NCBI GenBank assembly: GCA_028583415.1
Contig: CM053270.1
Span: 65,709,517 to 65,773,516 of the forward strand
Length of the DNA stretch: 64,000 bases
Origin: Protea cynaroides
Lineage: Eukaryota; Streptophyta; Magnoliopsida; Proteales; Proteaceae
Direction: 5' to 3'
Part shown: positions 10,285 through 21,910 of the stretch, in pieces
Layout: every line of letters begins with the position of its first letter
Position numbering within the stretch: position 1 is the first letter of the stretch
Notes under the pieces: model-generated
Database searches by the model: none
Told to the model about the DNA's origin: nothing
Seen by the model: the letters and a program-made list of their open reading frames with translations, nothing else
Program-made: the position numbers and the translations under genes

Positions 10285-12525
10285 TGTCACACCCCAATTC
10301 TGAACCAACCAGAATGGTGTGAGTGAACCGTCACTGAACCAACGGTTCACACCAGGATCTCAAATAGACCGTGTCCACTCATACAAACCATTGCACATAA
10401 CCACAATCAGAAATAAATACAGCGGAAGTCTTTAAATAAAATGAACTGAGTATCTATTGATAAATTTAAATAAAGTATCTAATTATTCAAATTCTAATTC
10501 TTTAATATCAACCGAAAATAACTGAAACAAATAAATAAAATCAAATCAAAGGTACACGCAGAAAGGGCACTCGCATGAAGCGTCATACTCGTCCTCTCCT
10601 GCCTGTACATCCAAAGCAGCAACACCACCATACGTCGGAGCCTTCATATAGTCGTCCACTGTGTAACCTGCATCAACATCTAAAAACAATGTGTACAGAA
10701 AGGGTGAGCTCACAACTTAGCTCAGTAAGACAATCAGACAGTTTTACAATATTATGCATGAGTAACAATCATTTTTATACTGTGGTCTGATTTAAGTTTA
10801 CAATGTGCTATAAAAAGGTTTGGTGGCCCCCGCACCTCTATACACGAGTGTGTGGCACCGCACAGTAGATCACACCACCATCGACCCACATGCACCCATC
10901 ATGGAAAAGAGATAGGGCTAAGGTATACCCGCACCTCCCCTGATACTCCACCCATACCAGTACCTAAGCCCCTACTGGCATGGCCAGAGTTTGCAAACTG
11001 GGCTCGCAACTAACCAATCCTATATGTCATCAATGTAGGCTCTATCCCAACACAGCCGTCTACGGCATAGAGATAGAGTTAGAGCGTGCAGGCCGGGTTG
11101 GAGACCACAATACCTCACCTCCCCCTGATACCCTATCCGCAACTAACACACTAGGATAGAACAATACGCAGGTAGACCCTATCCCAACATAACTCTCTAC
11201 GGCATAGAGATAGAGCTAAAGCATCGTGGACAAGCCAGCGTCGACATCGAAGACCACAGTACCACATCACCATGGTCAGGCCAACATCAACATCGGAGAC
11301 CACCATACCACGACCTTCCCCTGATACCCCACCTGTACCAGGCATGTTAAAATAGAATACTACAAAAGTGCCAGTGTGAGAAATAATCTCAGGCCCCATG
11401 CCCCACTCCACACACCAACGAAAACAATCACATGCCTAACAATCACATCCTATTATGCATGAACAATAATAATAACTGAAAGTAAAGGATGACATGTGAA
11501 TATACACAAACATCACATCATATATATTTAGGGTTATTAACAAAGATTTACCGTCCATTAATTATTAGGGTTTAGGTCAGATTCCCTTACCTGACGCTTG
11601 TTTGATAGCTTGCTCCACATCGCAAGATCCAAACAGAATATCACAAAGTCCTACAATACTATTAGGGTTTTATTAGAATAATTTCTTAGGGTTTACGTTG
11701 GTTGGAAAACCAACAAAGTCCAAAACCAGTCTTTCAGAGCTGACCGATCGCAACATACCGGTTGCAGCTCTGTGAGAAAACTAGCAATCGGTATGGTCGA
11801 CCGGTATGTCTCCAGAAGACCATACTTTGGATTCTTCGACTGGCGTTGATCATTCTCCATGGTTTCCAGGGTTTCTCCTATCCATTCTAAGTCTGAGCTT
11901 TGAATTAGAGTTATCTCCAACTCATTCAGGTCTAGTTTCGATGAATATCATCCTAGAACTCAAATCTAGGGTTTGACGGCAAATTAGGGTTTAATGTCCA
12001 ATTAGGGTTTTAGATCAATACCTTCTTTGCATGGTATTGATCCACCCATAATAAAGTCATAAAGTAAAAGAGGTGATTCAGAACACTTACCGTCGACTGG
12101 CGTAAGGTGAGCGTCGTCGAACGGCAATGGCGGCACCTCCTTCTTCTTCCTAACCGCTTCTCCTTCTCCAACCTCCTTCTCCTTTCTAGGGTTTGTGAGG
12201 AATAATGGAAAAGATTTGAGGAGGTTTAGAGGTGTTTATATAGGCTAGGATTATGGTTTAGTAACCCTATTAGGATTAGGAAGGTCCAGGTATTAGGGTT
12301 TAGGAAAGTGGGACTCGCAGAGATCAAATTCCGGATCTCCGTAGTCAACTGCGCAGAGCTGACCGATCGACCGGTCAACATAAAATGACACTTATTTGAC
12401 CGTCTTTGATCCGATTTCGTACCTGTTTGTCATCCGCTCATCCCGTCTGGTCCGGTGATGATCGGAAGTCCTGCTACGACATGAAATCAAGGTTTAGACC
12501 GGGTTCACGGAGTGCGGGTCTTACA
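10285..12525 (-). mobile_element. Ty3/gypsy LTR, family G, copy A (2241 bp)
   Basis: On the minus strand the block starts TGTAAGACCCGCACTCC and ends TTGGGGTGTGACA, giving TG...CA ends. Immediately before its minus-strand start (plus 12526-12565) lies a polypurine tract, aagggtggggg, preceded by the words gaaatttc and cgaaatt; this is the usual 3' end of Tekay/Del-type chromovirus interiors. It is therefore a 3' LTR with about 60 bp of interior left. Related copies are the solo LTR at 32006-34322 and the truncated copy at 38990-41100. All three share the phrases about tgtgctat, cacctctatacacga, gatagagctaga and ctcccctgatac in the same order. Confidence 0.8.
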
Positions 12526-12585
12526 ATTCCCCCACCCTTAAAAGAAATTTTATCCCCGAAATTTGCATGTAGGTTTCACAGAATA
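12526..12585 (-). mobile_element. Residual interior of the copy-A gypsy element
   Basis: These 60 bp hold the polypurine tract and the sequence preceding it in element orientation. The rest of the interior has been lost where the sequence meets TRIM copy 3. Confidence 0.65.
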
Positions 12586-12884
12586 TGTTAAGTTTCTATC
12601 TCAAAAGTTCGAGATAGTAAGTGGAGGGCCTCTCACATATATAAGGCACCCAAGGTTCCAGACGTAAGCAATGTGAGACTATCTAACACTTCCCCTTACG
12701 TGTTGCCCCTCTTTTGGGTAACTAGACACATGACAAATGTGGTTCTACTTTTGGGTGACTGTCGTCGCTTTTTTGGGTGACCGTAATGAGGAAACCTAGA
12801 GCTCTGATATCATGTTAAGTTTTTATCTCTAATGTTTGAACTAATGAGTGGCGGGACTTTCAGACATATAAAACCCAAGGTTCC
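12586..12884 (-). mobile_element. TRIM, copy 3, reverse orientation
   Basis: On the minus strand the order is a partial LTR (12884-12813), a primer binding site TGATATCAGAGCTCTAGG (12812-12795), a short interior, a polypurine tract (acgtaaggggaag, near 12700-12689) and a second LTR (12688-12586). The binding site is a one-base variant of the TGGTATCAGAGC complement of initiator Met-tRNA used by copia-type elements. The 5' LTR is truncated where it meets the LINE-like tail. Confidence 0.7.
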
Positions 12885-12885
12885 A

Positions 12886-13107
12886 CGGAATATTCATCCA
12901 ACTCTAGGTTCTTATTTTTTGGGCTGGTATGGGTTTCTAGGTCTCATTTTGGACCTATTTGGTGCCCTTTGTGTATCTTTCTCTTGTTCATCCAAGTATT
13001 GTCTCTGGTTTGAGGCGCCTTCTCGCATCATGATGCTATGAGCGTGGTCCTTTGGTTGTATGTACAGTTTTTTCTCTCTTTACAATAAATTTGATTACCT
13101 ATAAAAA
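12886..13107 (+). mobile_element. LINE-like 3' tail fragment, copy 2
   Basis: The sequence is collinear with 9737-10018 and ends with the same 'caataaatttgattacct' and A-run. It continues as homologous flank (aaatttgaatgttggatat...) up to the solo LTR at 13200, so the duplicated segment is longer than the tail itself. Confidence 0.5.
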
Positions 13108-13199
13108 AATTTTATAAATTTGAATGTTGGATATCTTGTTAATTGTCTATATTGAGTCCTAAATCACATGTCAAATTTTAGCTTCAAATTTATTCATTT

Positions 13200-13524
13200 T
13201 GTTGGGTTTGGTGTCTTGTATTCTGTGGGATCCACATAGTTATTAGAGTAGTACTTGTATTAGGGTTTGGGTTTATTACATGTACGGGATAAACTTGTAA
13301 TTATGTGGGGGATTAGGGTTTCTAGGATCCCTATATATTGTTTCTGTGAAGAAAAAACCTTAAACAAGGCTAACAAACTAGAACACTCTGTCAGGTGCAA
13401 AGAACTGTAGATTTTTCTTGGGAATAAAGGAGGTTTCTCTTTCTCTGGGTAGAGTTAGGCATCCCACGTTGGGGTGTTAAGCCACATTAAATCTTTTCTT
13501 CTTGTTTGTGCTCCCAATCCAACA
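13200..13524 (+). mobile_element. Copia-type solo LTR, 325 bp
   Basis: It starts TGTTGGGTTTGGTGTC and ends CCCAATCCAACA, so the ends are inverted. It is flanked by the 5-bp duplication cattt at 13195-13199 and 13525-13529. A TATA-like ccctatatattg lies near 13330. No interior is present, so this is a solo LTR left by LTR-LTR recombination. Confidence 0.85.
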
Positions 13525-13970
13525 CATTTAACCTTCTACCTAAGGCCATTTCCTCGCATGTATATCTATGAATCCAGTAGTAGTCCCATGCATGCGCCTC
13601 TTGTAATCGTGAATTATATTTTATCATGTTGAAAACTCAGATTGAATTAAAACTAGATATGTAAATAAGGACCCTAGGATCTACATGTTACTAAATTTTC
13701 ACTCTACTTTAGTTACCAAATGTAATAGAATGAGAATTGTAGTTGCACGTAGACAAACTTGTAACCTGCGTAGTTACAACTAAAAACTCCCTTCATAAAA
13801 TAATGTGAGGTACTTTGGACATTACCACATTGCATGGTGTTTGCACCCATGTGCTAGCTGATTTGTATATAATATCAATCAATGGCTCCAATTTGAAGAT
13901 TTTTCTACCAATAAATATAGCTTTTCTCTTCTACTTTATCTCCTGCAGGTTTTACTCCTGGCATGTTGAA

Positions 13971-14985
13971 TGTTGGGAATAGTCCTACATTTCTTAAAGA
14001 CTAGAACCTTGGGTGCTTTTATAAATGTAAGAGTCCCTCCACTTATTAGTTCGAACCTTTGAGATGGAAACTTAACATGGTATTATAGCTCTAGGTTCAC
14101 TCTCTACGATCACCCAAAAGGAGGAACCAAATGCCACGTGTATTGTGACCCAGAAGAAGGGTAACACGTGAAGGGGAGTGTTGGGAATAGTCCCATATTG
14201 TTGAAATAGTAGCACATCCAGGCATAGATATTGATCGAGATGGAGATGAAGAAAGCGCCTCTTCGAAAGTACGTTGACAAACTGGATCCACTAACATCAA
14301 TGACATAGGTCGCAGGAATTTTGGAAGCTGAACATGCTCAAAAGATGCCTACAACATTTAGCTTTGATCAATCAACTATCCGCAGAGTGAAACGCTTACA
14401 GCGCCTCGCTAAAGAAAACCAAAGTGAGTTAAACGACTGAAGGAAGGAAGGAACGAAGTGGCTGATTGAACTAAATACATTGATTGGATCTTACTTAACC
14501 TAAGACCGCTAGTAGCCATGCTACCTTCTTTGGCCCTACCTTACACACCATAATTTTCTTTTCCCACCTGCTGCCTTTGGTAGGGCCAAGCAGGCACCCC
14601 GTTTGGTGGATTCACACCTTCAACCTAGGCGACAATCGATCTTGTTGAATAACCACCACCTCTTCCCTTTCCATTACAGCGATCTCACTCTAGTTCGGAT
14701 CCCGATGCACTTCGTTCAGCAGGACGTATAGAATGGTAGTCTGGTAGAGCGCTTACCAATTCTCACAAGGAATGGAGCAAGCCTCTAGCAGCTTAAGCAA
14801 GCCATGCAAGCCCTGCATCATGCCACAGTTGCAAGTCTATTGTTGTGTTTCGGAATTAGGGGAAGCAAAGCTTCAACAAGGCGCGAGCAGCCTACTTAGA
14901 GACTAGAACTTTAGGTGTCTTATATATATATATATATGGAAGTTCCTCCACTTACTGGTTCAAACTTTTGAGATGGAAACTTAAT
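13971..14985 (+). mobile_element. TRIM, copy 2, split by a foreign insertion
   Basis: The left LTR spans 13971-14077 (tgttgggaatagtcc ... cttaaca). It is followed at 14078 by the primer binding site tggtattatagctctagg, a two-base variant of the consensus. A 100-bp interior and a polypurine tract (cgtgaaggggag) lead to the right LTR at 14179. That LTR is interrupted after about 14200 and resumes at about 14894 (cttagagactagaac) to end near 14985. There is no coding capacity. Confidence 0.75.
14201..14893. other. Insertion of about 690 bp in TRIM copy 2, possibly organellar
   Basis: The base composition is clearly less AT-rich than the flanks and the sequence has no repeats or TIRs. It contains phrases such as gaaggaaggaaggaacgaag and agcgcctcttcgaaagt that remind me of plant mitochondrial intergenic DNA. 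I cannot confirm an organellar origin without a search. No gene is recognisable in it. Confidence 0.35.
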
Positions 14986-17900
14986 AGAGGGAATACCTCA
15001 ATGTGAGCCACTGAGGCTCTCTTCCCTGCTTGAGGTTGCATTTCTTCAAGAGGGGATTATTGAAAGTTTCTACATTTCCTTATGATGTTTATCACTTCAC
15101 CTTTTACATCCGAGGTTTCTTTCATGTCCTTACGAGTATGATAAAGTCATATATGGAGAATAATACAAAAGGCACCGTACCTAATGCATGAGGTTTTTGC
15201 CACTGTGAGACTTAGGGAGAGATTTATATACGTAGCTTTACCCCCGGTTTGCCGAGAAACTGTTTCCATATATTTTTATGCGTCCATTTTGATTATATGG
15301 TGGAAGAAATTCCCCAGAACAATGACATTATAAGGAAGATGATCTGGTCATGGGTCTCACTTACCGGCCTCAAACCAAGAAGGGAAAACTCAAAAATAGA
15401 AGTCATGAAGACTCTAAATTATGGATGGATATATAATAGAAGGAGTTGTGGTGGCAGTGTGGGATCCTCTACTTTTACAAGAAGATCCCTAAGACTGGCT
15501 GGGTTGTTGCCAAACCTAGAAGAAGTATATAGTAGATTAGACACCAACTACTTTTCTGAACTCATTTGCTCCTACTGTTAGCTTAGGTTTTGCTACGATA
15601 TAATGGAAATTCATATAAAGAACATGCTTTTGGGTGTTCTTGGCTATATTTTAACCTAGTATAGGATATGACCTGTGTTTGATTATTTCTATTATGGTAT
15701 GAGATACAATAAGGAATCATGAATCTGCTGCAATCCAAGACATGATGCACTTTCACTTTTAACTTGTCGATACATATATACCACAAAAAAGAAAAGGGTT
15801 TCAATTCTCACATTGGAATCCAACTGAGAAGTGACCCTGTGAATCCATGGAGAATCATTGGCAATCCTATCAAGATGCTTTTTTGTGAAGGGAAGTTTTG
15901 TCATCTAGAGGACTAAAATCATCTTTACGTAGTGACCATATATGTCCTTCAAATTGGAATCTTTCTATTGGCTCATGCAATAGTATTTTGATGTAATGGT
16001 TCCAAAAAAGGGGCGAAAGAAGAATCTTCTAACAATGGTGGATCGCCTACAGCAGTCTCTCTCTTGCTTTTAAAACTGAACAAACTCTGAGAAGGGAGAT
16101 ATCTTCTGGGATTTAATCCATTTAAGCTGAAGCCTCATCACCATTATTACAGTTGCAATTAATGAACTACGACCATATATCAGAAGTTCAGGTTTTCTCA
16201 CTCCCCCCCCTCTCTGTCCCAAAAAAAAAAAAAAAAAAAACACATTTATTGGATTCTCTCTTCTCTCTTAAAAAAAAAAAATAATAATTTTATTATTATT
16301 GTATACTTAGCATATCCCTAAAATTATGTAAGATATATATTTCAGTAAACCTAAAGGAGATTACTAAGGAGATTACTACAAGATAACATCAAAGACCCAA
16401 TTCATCCATGAATCTGGGGACTCCATGCTCTGGACAAAGGAAATTAACTGGGGAAGGAAGGTGCAGATAATGTTATCAGCTTGCTTTCTATGGAGAGAAA
16501 TTAAAAAGCTTTCTATGGAGAGAGACATTAAAAAGCAATCCTAATGGCACTAGGGGATAAATTATTACCTTGAACATACAGCCAATCAGGGTCAACAATG
16601 TATTAAATAGTAAAATATATAAAATTAGGTACAATCAGTCCCATTAATAATAACTAAGAACAAATTTCATCACATAACAAAGAAAATGCTATGATGCATC
16701 ATTCCGTTTTTTTCTTAGTGATGGGCCCCTCTGAGTTTGAGGGCCCTATAGAGTTTGAAAAATCAGAAGAGGGAAGATACTTTTATCAAGCTAATTAGTG
16801 GAAGCTTTGTATCCAGTACTCCACCAGAATCAGGTAAATTGAAGAAAAGTTACTGAACATCTATGCCATATGTCATTAGCTTTCCTTCTAGATCCACTAA
16901 CAGACAGCTCAACACAAACACAAGATACTAATAAATTCACGTGAAGGATGAGAGTTTCCATCATCAAGTATATGGAAGACTGAGAAAATTACATCCTTCA
17001 AGCTCAAAGGGAAATAAATTAATCATCAGATATTCTTAAAAAGAAAACCCAAAATCAGCCAATCATAAACAACTACTATTTTCATCACCTAATGTAGGTT
17101 GTCGGCCAGATTGATTAGGAAATTGTCAAATTGCTATATCAAATCTCAAAAAAACCAATTGTTCCTCGTTGCAAGTACTTATTATAAGAATTATTTTAAA
17201 CTTTCTGTTCTCAGCTAGCAGCGTATATGATGGAAAGGTTTTTGTCTTTTTACCTAAATGGATCCAAATATATTGCCTTTCTTTCAAGCTCCAACTTTAT
17301 TTAACTATTTTCATGAAGCTTATGTAAATTAAACAACTTCCTCTTCTTCAATGAGAGATGATGAGATCCGGATTAAAAAAAATGAGGTTAAAGAGAAATA
17401 AATGCAAGAGAGGAGGATGTTACACTGTCTGCCATTTGCAGCACTTCCTTCACCTTCCAATGAAACTGAAATGACCACCCACCAACAAACAGCTTAATAA
17501 GAATGCTTCATGTGGCTATTGATTGAGTTTTAATACTTTTAGGTTACAAAAGGACCACTAACATTAGATCATGACATCACCATTCATGTTGACATTAGTC
17601 TCTCAAATGTTCTTTATTTTTGAAGATTTCAAACCTTCTGTCTCCATTCCAGTAACCCAAGAAGTATTTGTTGGATTCAAATCTTTTCATACCCTTTATG
17701 TCGGTATGAGAAAATTTAATGGCTATCATTTATTGTGCAAATATACCAATATTACATTGATTTATGCGCACTGTAAACTACAGTCACTGGATTTACTCAC
17801 GCTAACATGAGGGGCATGAGGATTAAAATCCGTATTTATTGCATAAAAGCAAAAAGAAACCCAAGCAGTAATCCTATTGCAATGCCTCAAACAAACAAGT

Positions 17901-18142
17901 ATCCACATAGACATGTCAGCTAATGTAGTCTCTTCATCCTCAGACAAGTGAATTTGCTTTACCCATTAAAATTCACAAAGAAACAGGAGAGATCATGTAT
18001 ACATAATGAGCACAGGGAAATTAACTCCAAGTACACCATCATGATCAGATCAATATAAAAGCTCGAATTATTAGATAGAGGGGTTCAACTAGTATATGAA
18101 GGCATCCAAGATTCCCAGTGGATTTAGAATTATTCTCAACAT
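14986..18142. other. No recognisable gene
   Basis: The largest open frame is 110 codons (15249-15581, plus) and resembles nothing I know. A C-run followed by poly(A) at 16204-16240 and an A-rich run at 16270-16300 are the only low-complexity features. Confidence 0.5.
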
Positions 18143-18206
18143 TCCCACTCACATGCAACTAGAATATTACGGGATGAACTTGGAGCTCTGATACCATGTT
18201 AGATTC
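18143..18206 (-). mobile_element. Copia/TRIM remnant with primer binding site
   Basis: On the minus strand the word catggtatcagagctccaag (near 18201-18181) is an exact TGGTATCAGAGC primer binding site. Plus-strand sequence at about 18143-18155 (cattcccactcac) resembles a reversed polypurine tract. It is a short, LTR-poor remnant close to the 3' side of the ALOG gene. Confidence 0.45.
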
Positions 18207-18219
18207 CAACAATCGCCAT

Positions 18220-18365
18220 TACTATTACTTACTACTATTACTAAATACTAATACCATACGCTCCAACAACAGCAACTGCTACTACAGGCAATAATAAAAA
18301 CAAGAATTACTACTACTACCATTCTATTACAGGCAAATATTACTGCTGCTACTAGTATAGCTACT
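18220..18365. repeat. Imperfect TAC/ATT trinucleotide-rich tract
   Basis: Runs of actact, tactac and ctgct type triplets occur with interruptions over about 145 bp. No coding frame is supported. Confidence 0.6.
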
Positions 18366-18575
18366 GTTTGTATCATAAGCAATTTCAAGGGTGCCTACAA
18401 ATCCAAACATAAACTTCAGTGGAAGTAAATGGAAAGACAAAGAAGTCCATGTTGAGCCACCTTTTATATAGACTAAACAAATTTACCTATTTGAAATGGA
18501 AAGATAACAGAAGGTACCCATATCACCAAAGCAACAACCAAAGCTTGAAGGATCTAAAATTTGCAGAATTCTCCA

Positions 18576-19133
18576 TTATGAACTTGCCGATGGAACTGGC
18601 AACTGGGGGGTCTGCTGTTGTGGTGGACGCTTTCGTTTCTTCTTCTCATAGCTGATTCCCCTTGCTTTGGCCTGCAACTCACGAACCTCCCTTAAATAAA
18701 GCCTAACAGCTCGGGCACCAAATGGGTTTGCCTCAGGCTTCCCACCATGCTCTTCGAAGGCAGCTCGAAGGCGGCCGATGAGTGCATCCAGGCTTCCCCA
18801 AGCTTGCCGGAGAGGGCATGGACATGGGGCAGGTGGGCTTGGGTGGCCGAAGAAGGGGCAGATTTGGGTATGGACTTTGGTCTTACCGAATTGGTCGAGG
18901 TACCTTAGGAATTCGAGGACATGAGCACCACTACATCGGGAGAGAGACAGTGGAGGTCTATGGTTCTTTAGGTATTGGCCAAAAGTGTTCCAATCTCGAC
19001 GCTTCTGGTTTTCATATCGGCTTGAGGAGACCGGAGTTGAAGAGGAGGGGGCTGAGATTGCAGCTGAGTTGCTGTTGATGCTAATGGTGTTCTCTGAGTT
19101 GGAGCTCTCAGCTGTTGCTAGAACTGCATCCAT
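18576..19133 (-). CDS. ALOG-domain transcription factor (LSH/OBO family)
   Basis: A single-exon frame of 185 residues. An ALOG domain spans about residues 38-165. It begins SRYENQKRRDWNTFGQYL, continues with four helices derived from a tyrosine-recombinase-like DNA-binding fold (HVLEFLRYLDQFGKTKVH, then AWGSLDALIGRLRAAF), and holds the family's zinc-ribbon insert between helices (HTQICPFFG, then CPCPLRQ, residues 88-110). A basic nuclear localisation signal KKKRKRP lies at 164-170. The Ser/Asn-rich start and Pro/Gln-rich tail are typical low-complexity flanks. Proteins of this family act in the nucleus to repress differentiation at organ boundaries and in shoot and inflorescence meristems. 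Length and domain are full and intact, so the gene is probably functional. The start is the first ATG of the frame and lies 37 residues before the domain, as in relatives. Which LSH paralogue it is cannot be told. GA/CT microsatellites lie upstream at 19602 and 19900. Confidence 0.95.
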   Translation of the reverse strand: MDAVLATAESSNSENTISINSNSAAISAPSSSTPVSSSRYENQKRRDWNTFGQYLKNHRPPLSLSRCSGAHVLEFLRYLDQFGKTKVHTQICPFFGHPSPPAPCPCPLRQAWGSLDALIGRLRAAFEEHGGKPEANPFGARAVRLYLREVRELQAKARGISYEKKKRKRPPQQQTPQLPVPSASS

Positions 19134-19601
19134 GGAAGTCCTGATCTTTCCTTTCTTCTTGGGAGGACCTGCAGCAGGAATTGATGTATCTGTGTATATG
19201 TTTGTGTTTATTTCATGAAGATTGAGAGATTCATATGAACTACTCTTGGGTCTTATACTTTATTTCTGTTTGTTTCTAATTTTTAGTATTTTGTTTTTAA
19301 TTTCATGGTTTCCATTAAGGGTGGACAAGTTTCTGACAAAGATTCAAGGGAGAGAAGGGTTTTATTATGGGGTTGGGGGTTCAGAATCATGCTAGAGAAG
19401 AGCAAAGAAACAAAGATCAGAGAGAGAGAGTGACAAACCAGATGAAGTAGTAGTTGAAGAGATCAGAAACAAGTTGCTATACACCTTAGCAGCTGACAGC
19501 CGAGGATGAGTGCTCTTTTGCAGATGGCACTGTTGATAAAGACTGTAACCCTCAGACAACAAATTGGATTACTGGTTCTATAGCTTTACATGGCATCCAG
19601 T

Positions 19602-19635
<34 letters not shown>
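19602..19635. repeat. (GA)n microsatellite upstream of the ALOG gene
   Basis: About 16 GA units lie 470 bp upstream of the ALOG start codon, reading CT on the coding strand. CT tracts are frequent in plant leaders and GA/CT tracts are binding sites for BPC (GAGA-binding) proteins. A regulatory role here is only inferred. Confidence 0.9.
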
Positions 19636-19639
<4 letters not shown>

Positions 19640-19895
19640 TGATGTTTGGGATATGATGGGGGGATGATGAGATTAAACAGCAGAAGAATGAAACGATTCC
19701 ACTCCTTTCTTTACTTCTTTGGGGATGCTTTGTTGGAGCAGTACTAGAAACCTTGAAAGGAGGTGATGTTGGTGAACTTTTTGTTACTATGTTTTTCTGA
19801 AAATATTTTCTAAGATGGGTAGATAGATTTTCTTTCCGAATAAGGGGAAGGAACTGGGTTTTTATTTCTTGACGACGAGTGTATAGTGTCTTATG

Positions 19896-19899
<4 letters not shown>

Positions 19900-19932
<33 letters not shown>
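19900..19932. repeat. Second (GA)n microsatellite upstream of the ALOG gene
   Basis: About 16 GA units lie 770 bp upstream of the ALOG start codon, in the same orientation as the tract at 19602. A TG run (gtgtgtgt) follows directly. Confidence 0.9.
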
Positions 19933-19935
<3 letters not shown>

Positions 19936-20089
19936 TGTGTGTACGTTGTGCTTTGTGGTAAGTGGTGGGTATCAGTTTCTGGACTGGTTAGGGCTTTTGT
20001 GGGATTGAAAAAAGGTTGACAGGAGAGGTTGAGATGATGGGGACAGTAATAAGTTAAGAGGGTGAAAGAAATAGTAGGGAATAACATAC

Positions 20090-21544
20090 CATTTTTGTTT
20101 CTTTATCTCTTTTCTTTGATGAATGATGATACATATCTTTACTGACCTATACCAATGTACTTTTTCTGTCTTTTTCCCCCTATTTTCCTTTTCCTTTTTT
20201 CTATATTTCCTTTAATCTCCTTACATTTTATCTCTTTGGTAGAAAATCTCTTTGGGTAATTACATCCTAACTATGTACCCATTTTATTTTCTCTAAATTA
20301 AAATGGGGGGAAAATCTCTACAATCTCTCACATAAATTATATTCTCTCTCTTCCTCTTGACCTTATGGGTTCATTAAAGATATTGATTTCTATATACTTA
20401 TTTGTACATTAGGAGATTCCCCTACAATGGCATTGTGGGAAATTTTTTTCTATTAACATATGAAATATAAAATCCAGTGCCATTCTCACTTAATTAATCA
20501 AAGATGATCGTGTGAACAATTTCCAATATAATTAGGAAAGTCATGCATCTAGATCCATCTCCTTGACTCCTGCTCTTGAATGCTCCTAATCCAAAAGCTG
20601 AAATAGTTTGAATGATCCCAACCACCACAGCATATGTCTGGTAGTTGATATTCAAATGAAATATTGTATGTGGCACAGCAAGTTCCCATGGTTTCTGATG
20701 TTGGAATAACCCAACTGACAGGAAATGTTGTTATCTAAAATAAATGAATTGACCCAGTTGCTTGGATGCTCTCATCAGTAGCATGGCATACAAATATAGT
20801 ACATTTATATACCTCTAGTGGGACATGTTTCTCTTGAATTAGAATATAAGATTTCTGATTCAGCAACAAAGTTATGTATATTGTATTTTACTCTTAAAAT
20901 AAAATAATTTTTTATATATTTAAATCAGAGAAGAGAAATTATTATATAGGGGTTATTCTAAAAAAAGCCACAGATGATTATAATAACTGCTCCACTGTCT
21001 TATTGGTTCCAATGATATCCAACGTTCCTAGGCTGATTAACTACCCTACTCAGTTGGCTTTGAATGTTTGCTCTAAACGCAACTAAACAATCCTTTTTCT
21101 CCCCATCTCATTGGCCACTTGTATGGGATAGGGTTCTTAAGATAAAATGATGTAATTGCATGAAAAGGGAGTAGGCAAGGTAGTTTCAACCTTAAAGCCA
21201 ACAAAAATGTTTCTTTTTATCTAATCATGTAGCTGAGATCTCCTCCTCTCTATTTGACAAAGACTTCACTGATTTAGGGAGTTTAAAGGTTAGGAATTCT
21301 AAAATTAAAAATGAAACATTTATTTCCATATATTTCATTTCGAGTATGAGTTCCCCACGCTGCCAACATGAGGAAATCTCCCACACCATGCCAAGCAGTA
21401 TATGAGAATCGGTATCTTCAATGGAGGCTTATAAGATTAGGGAACAGAGAGTGTTAATCATGTGAGAGGACGTGGGAAAAAAATCTTCACAATGTCGGTG
21501 TGTCGATCTTATTTCCTTACATTTCTTATTAACTACCTGTGCAA

Positions 21545-21545
<1 letters not shown>
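20090..21545. other. No recognisable gene
   Basis: AT-rich sequence with pyrimidine-rich stretches near 20160-20240. All open frames are under 65 codons. The first part is probably the distal promoter of the minus-strand ALOG gene. Confidence 0.5.

Positions 21546-21577
<32 letters not shown>
21546..21577. repeat. (TA)n microsatellite
   Basis: About 16 uninterrupted TA units. Confidence 0.95.
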
Positions 21578-21579
<2 letters not shown>

Positions 21580-21630
21580 CAAGCTAGCCTATTAAAAACA
21601 TTGTATTTTTCAGAAAAAAAAATTTAGTAA

Positions 21631-21907
21631 GGCATGGTATGTATTATAGAATTAATTATATAAAACATTATGACATATGTAATTGTTTGGTATGATTTAT
21701 GGTACGTATTTATATTTAAAATAAATTGATATAATCTAAATTCTATAGATAGATTAGAAGGTGTTTATCATTATTGTGATAATCTATTATTACTTCTTTA
21801 TGTTTAATAGTAACAAAGAGTTATTATTTATGACTCATAATTTATTTTATAAATGAGTTATTATAAATAATTCATAAACATAAATATAAACTATACCAAA
21901 GAGAACC
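21631..21907. mobile_element. Decayed PIF/Harbinger-type MITE, 277 bp
   Basis: It is flanked by TAA (21628-21630 and 21908-21910). The right end read inward is GGTTCTCTTTGGTATAGTTT, matching the end of the MITE at 2087-2359. The left end (ggcatggtatgtattatag) is diverged. Size and AT-rich interior (repeated ttattataaataat words) also match. Confidence 0.6.
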
Positions 21908-21910
21908 TAA

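Noticed and set aside
19578..20087. 169-codon minus-strand frame upstream of the ALOG gene
   Set aside because: It is built around two GA/CT microsatellites (Leu-Ser runs) and is most likely leader or promoter.
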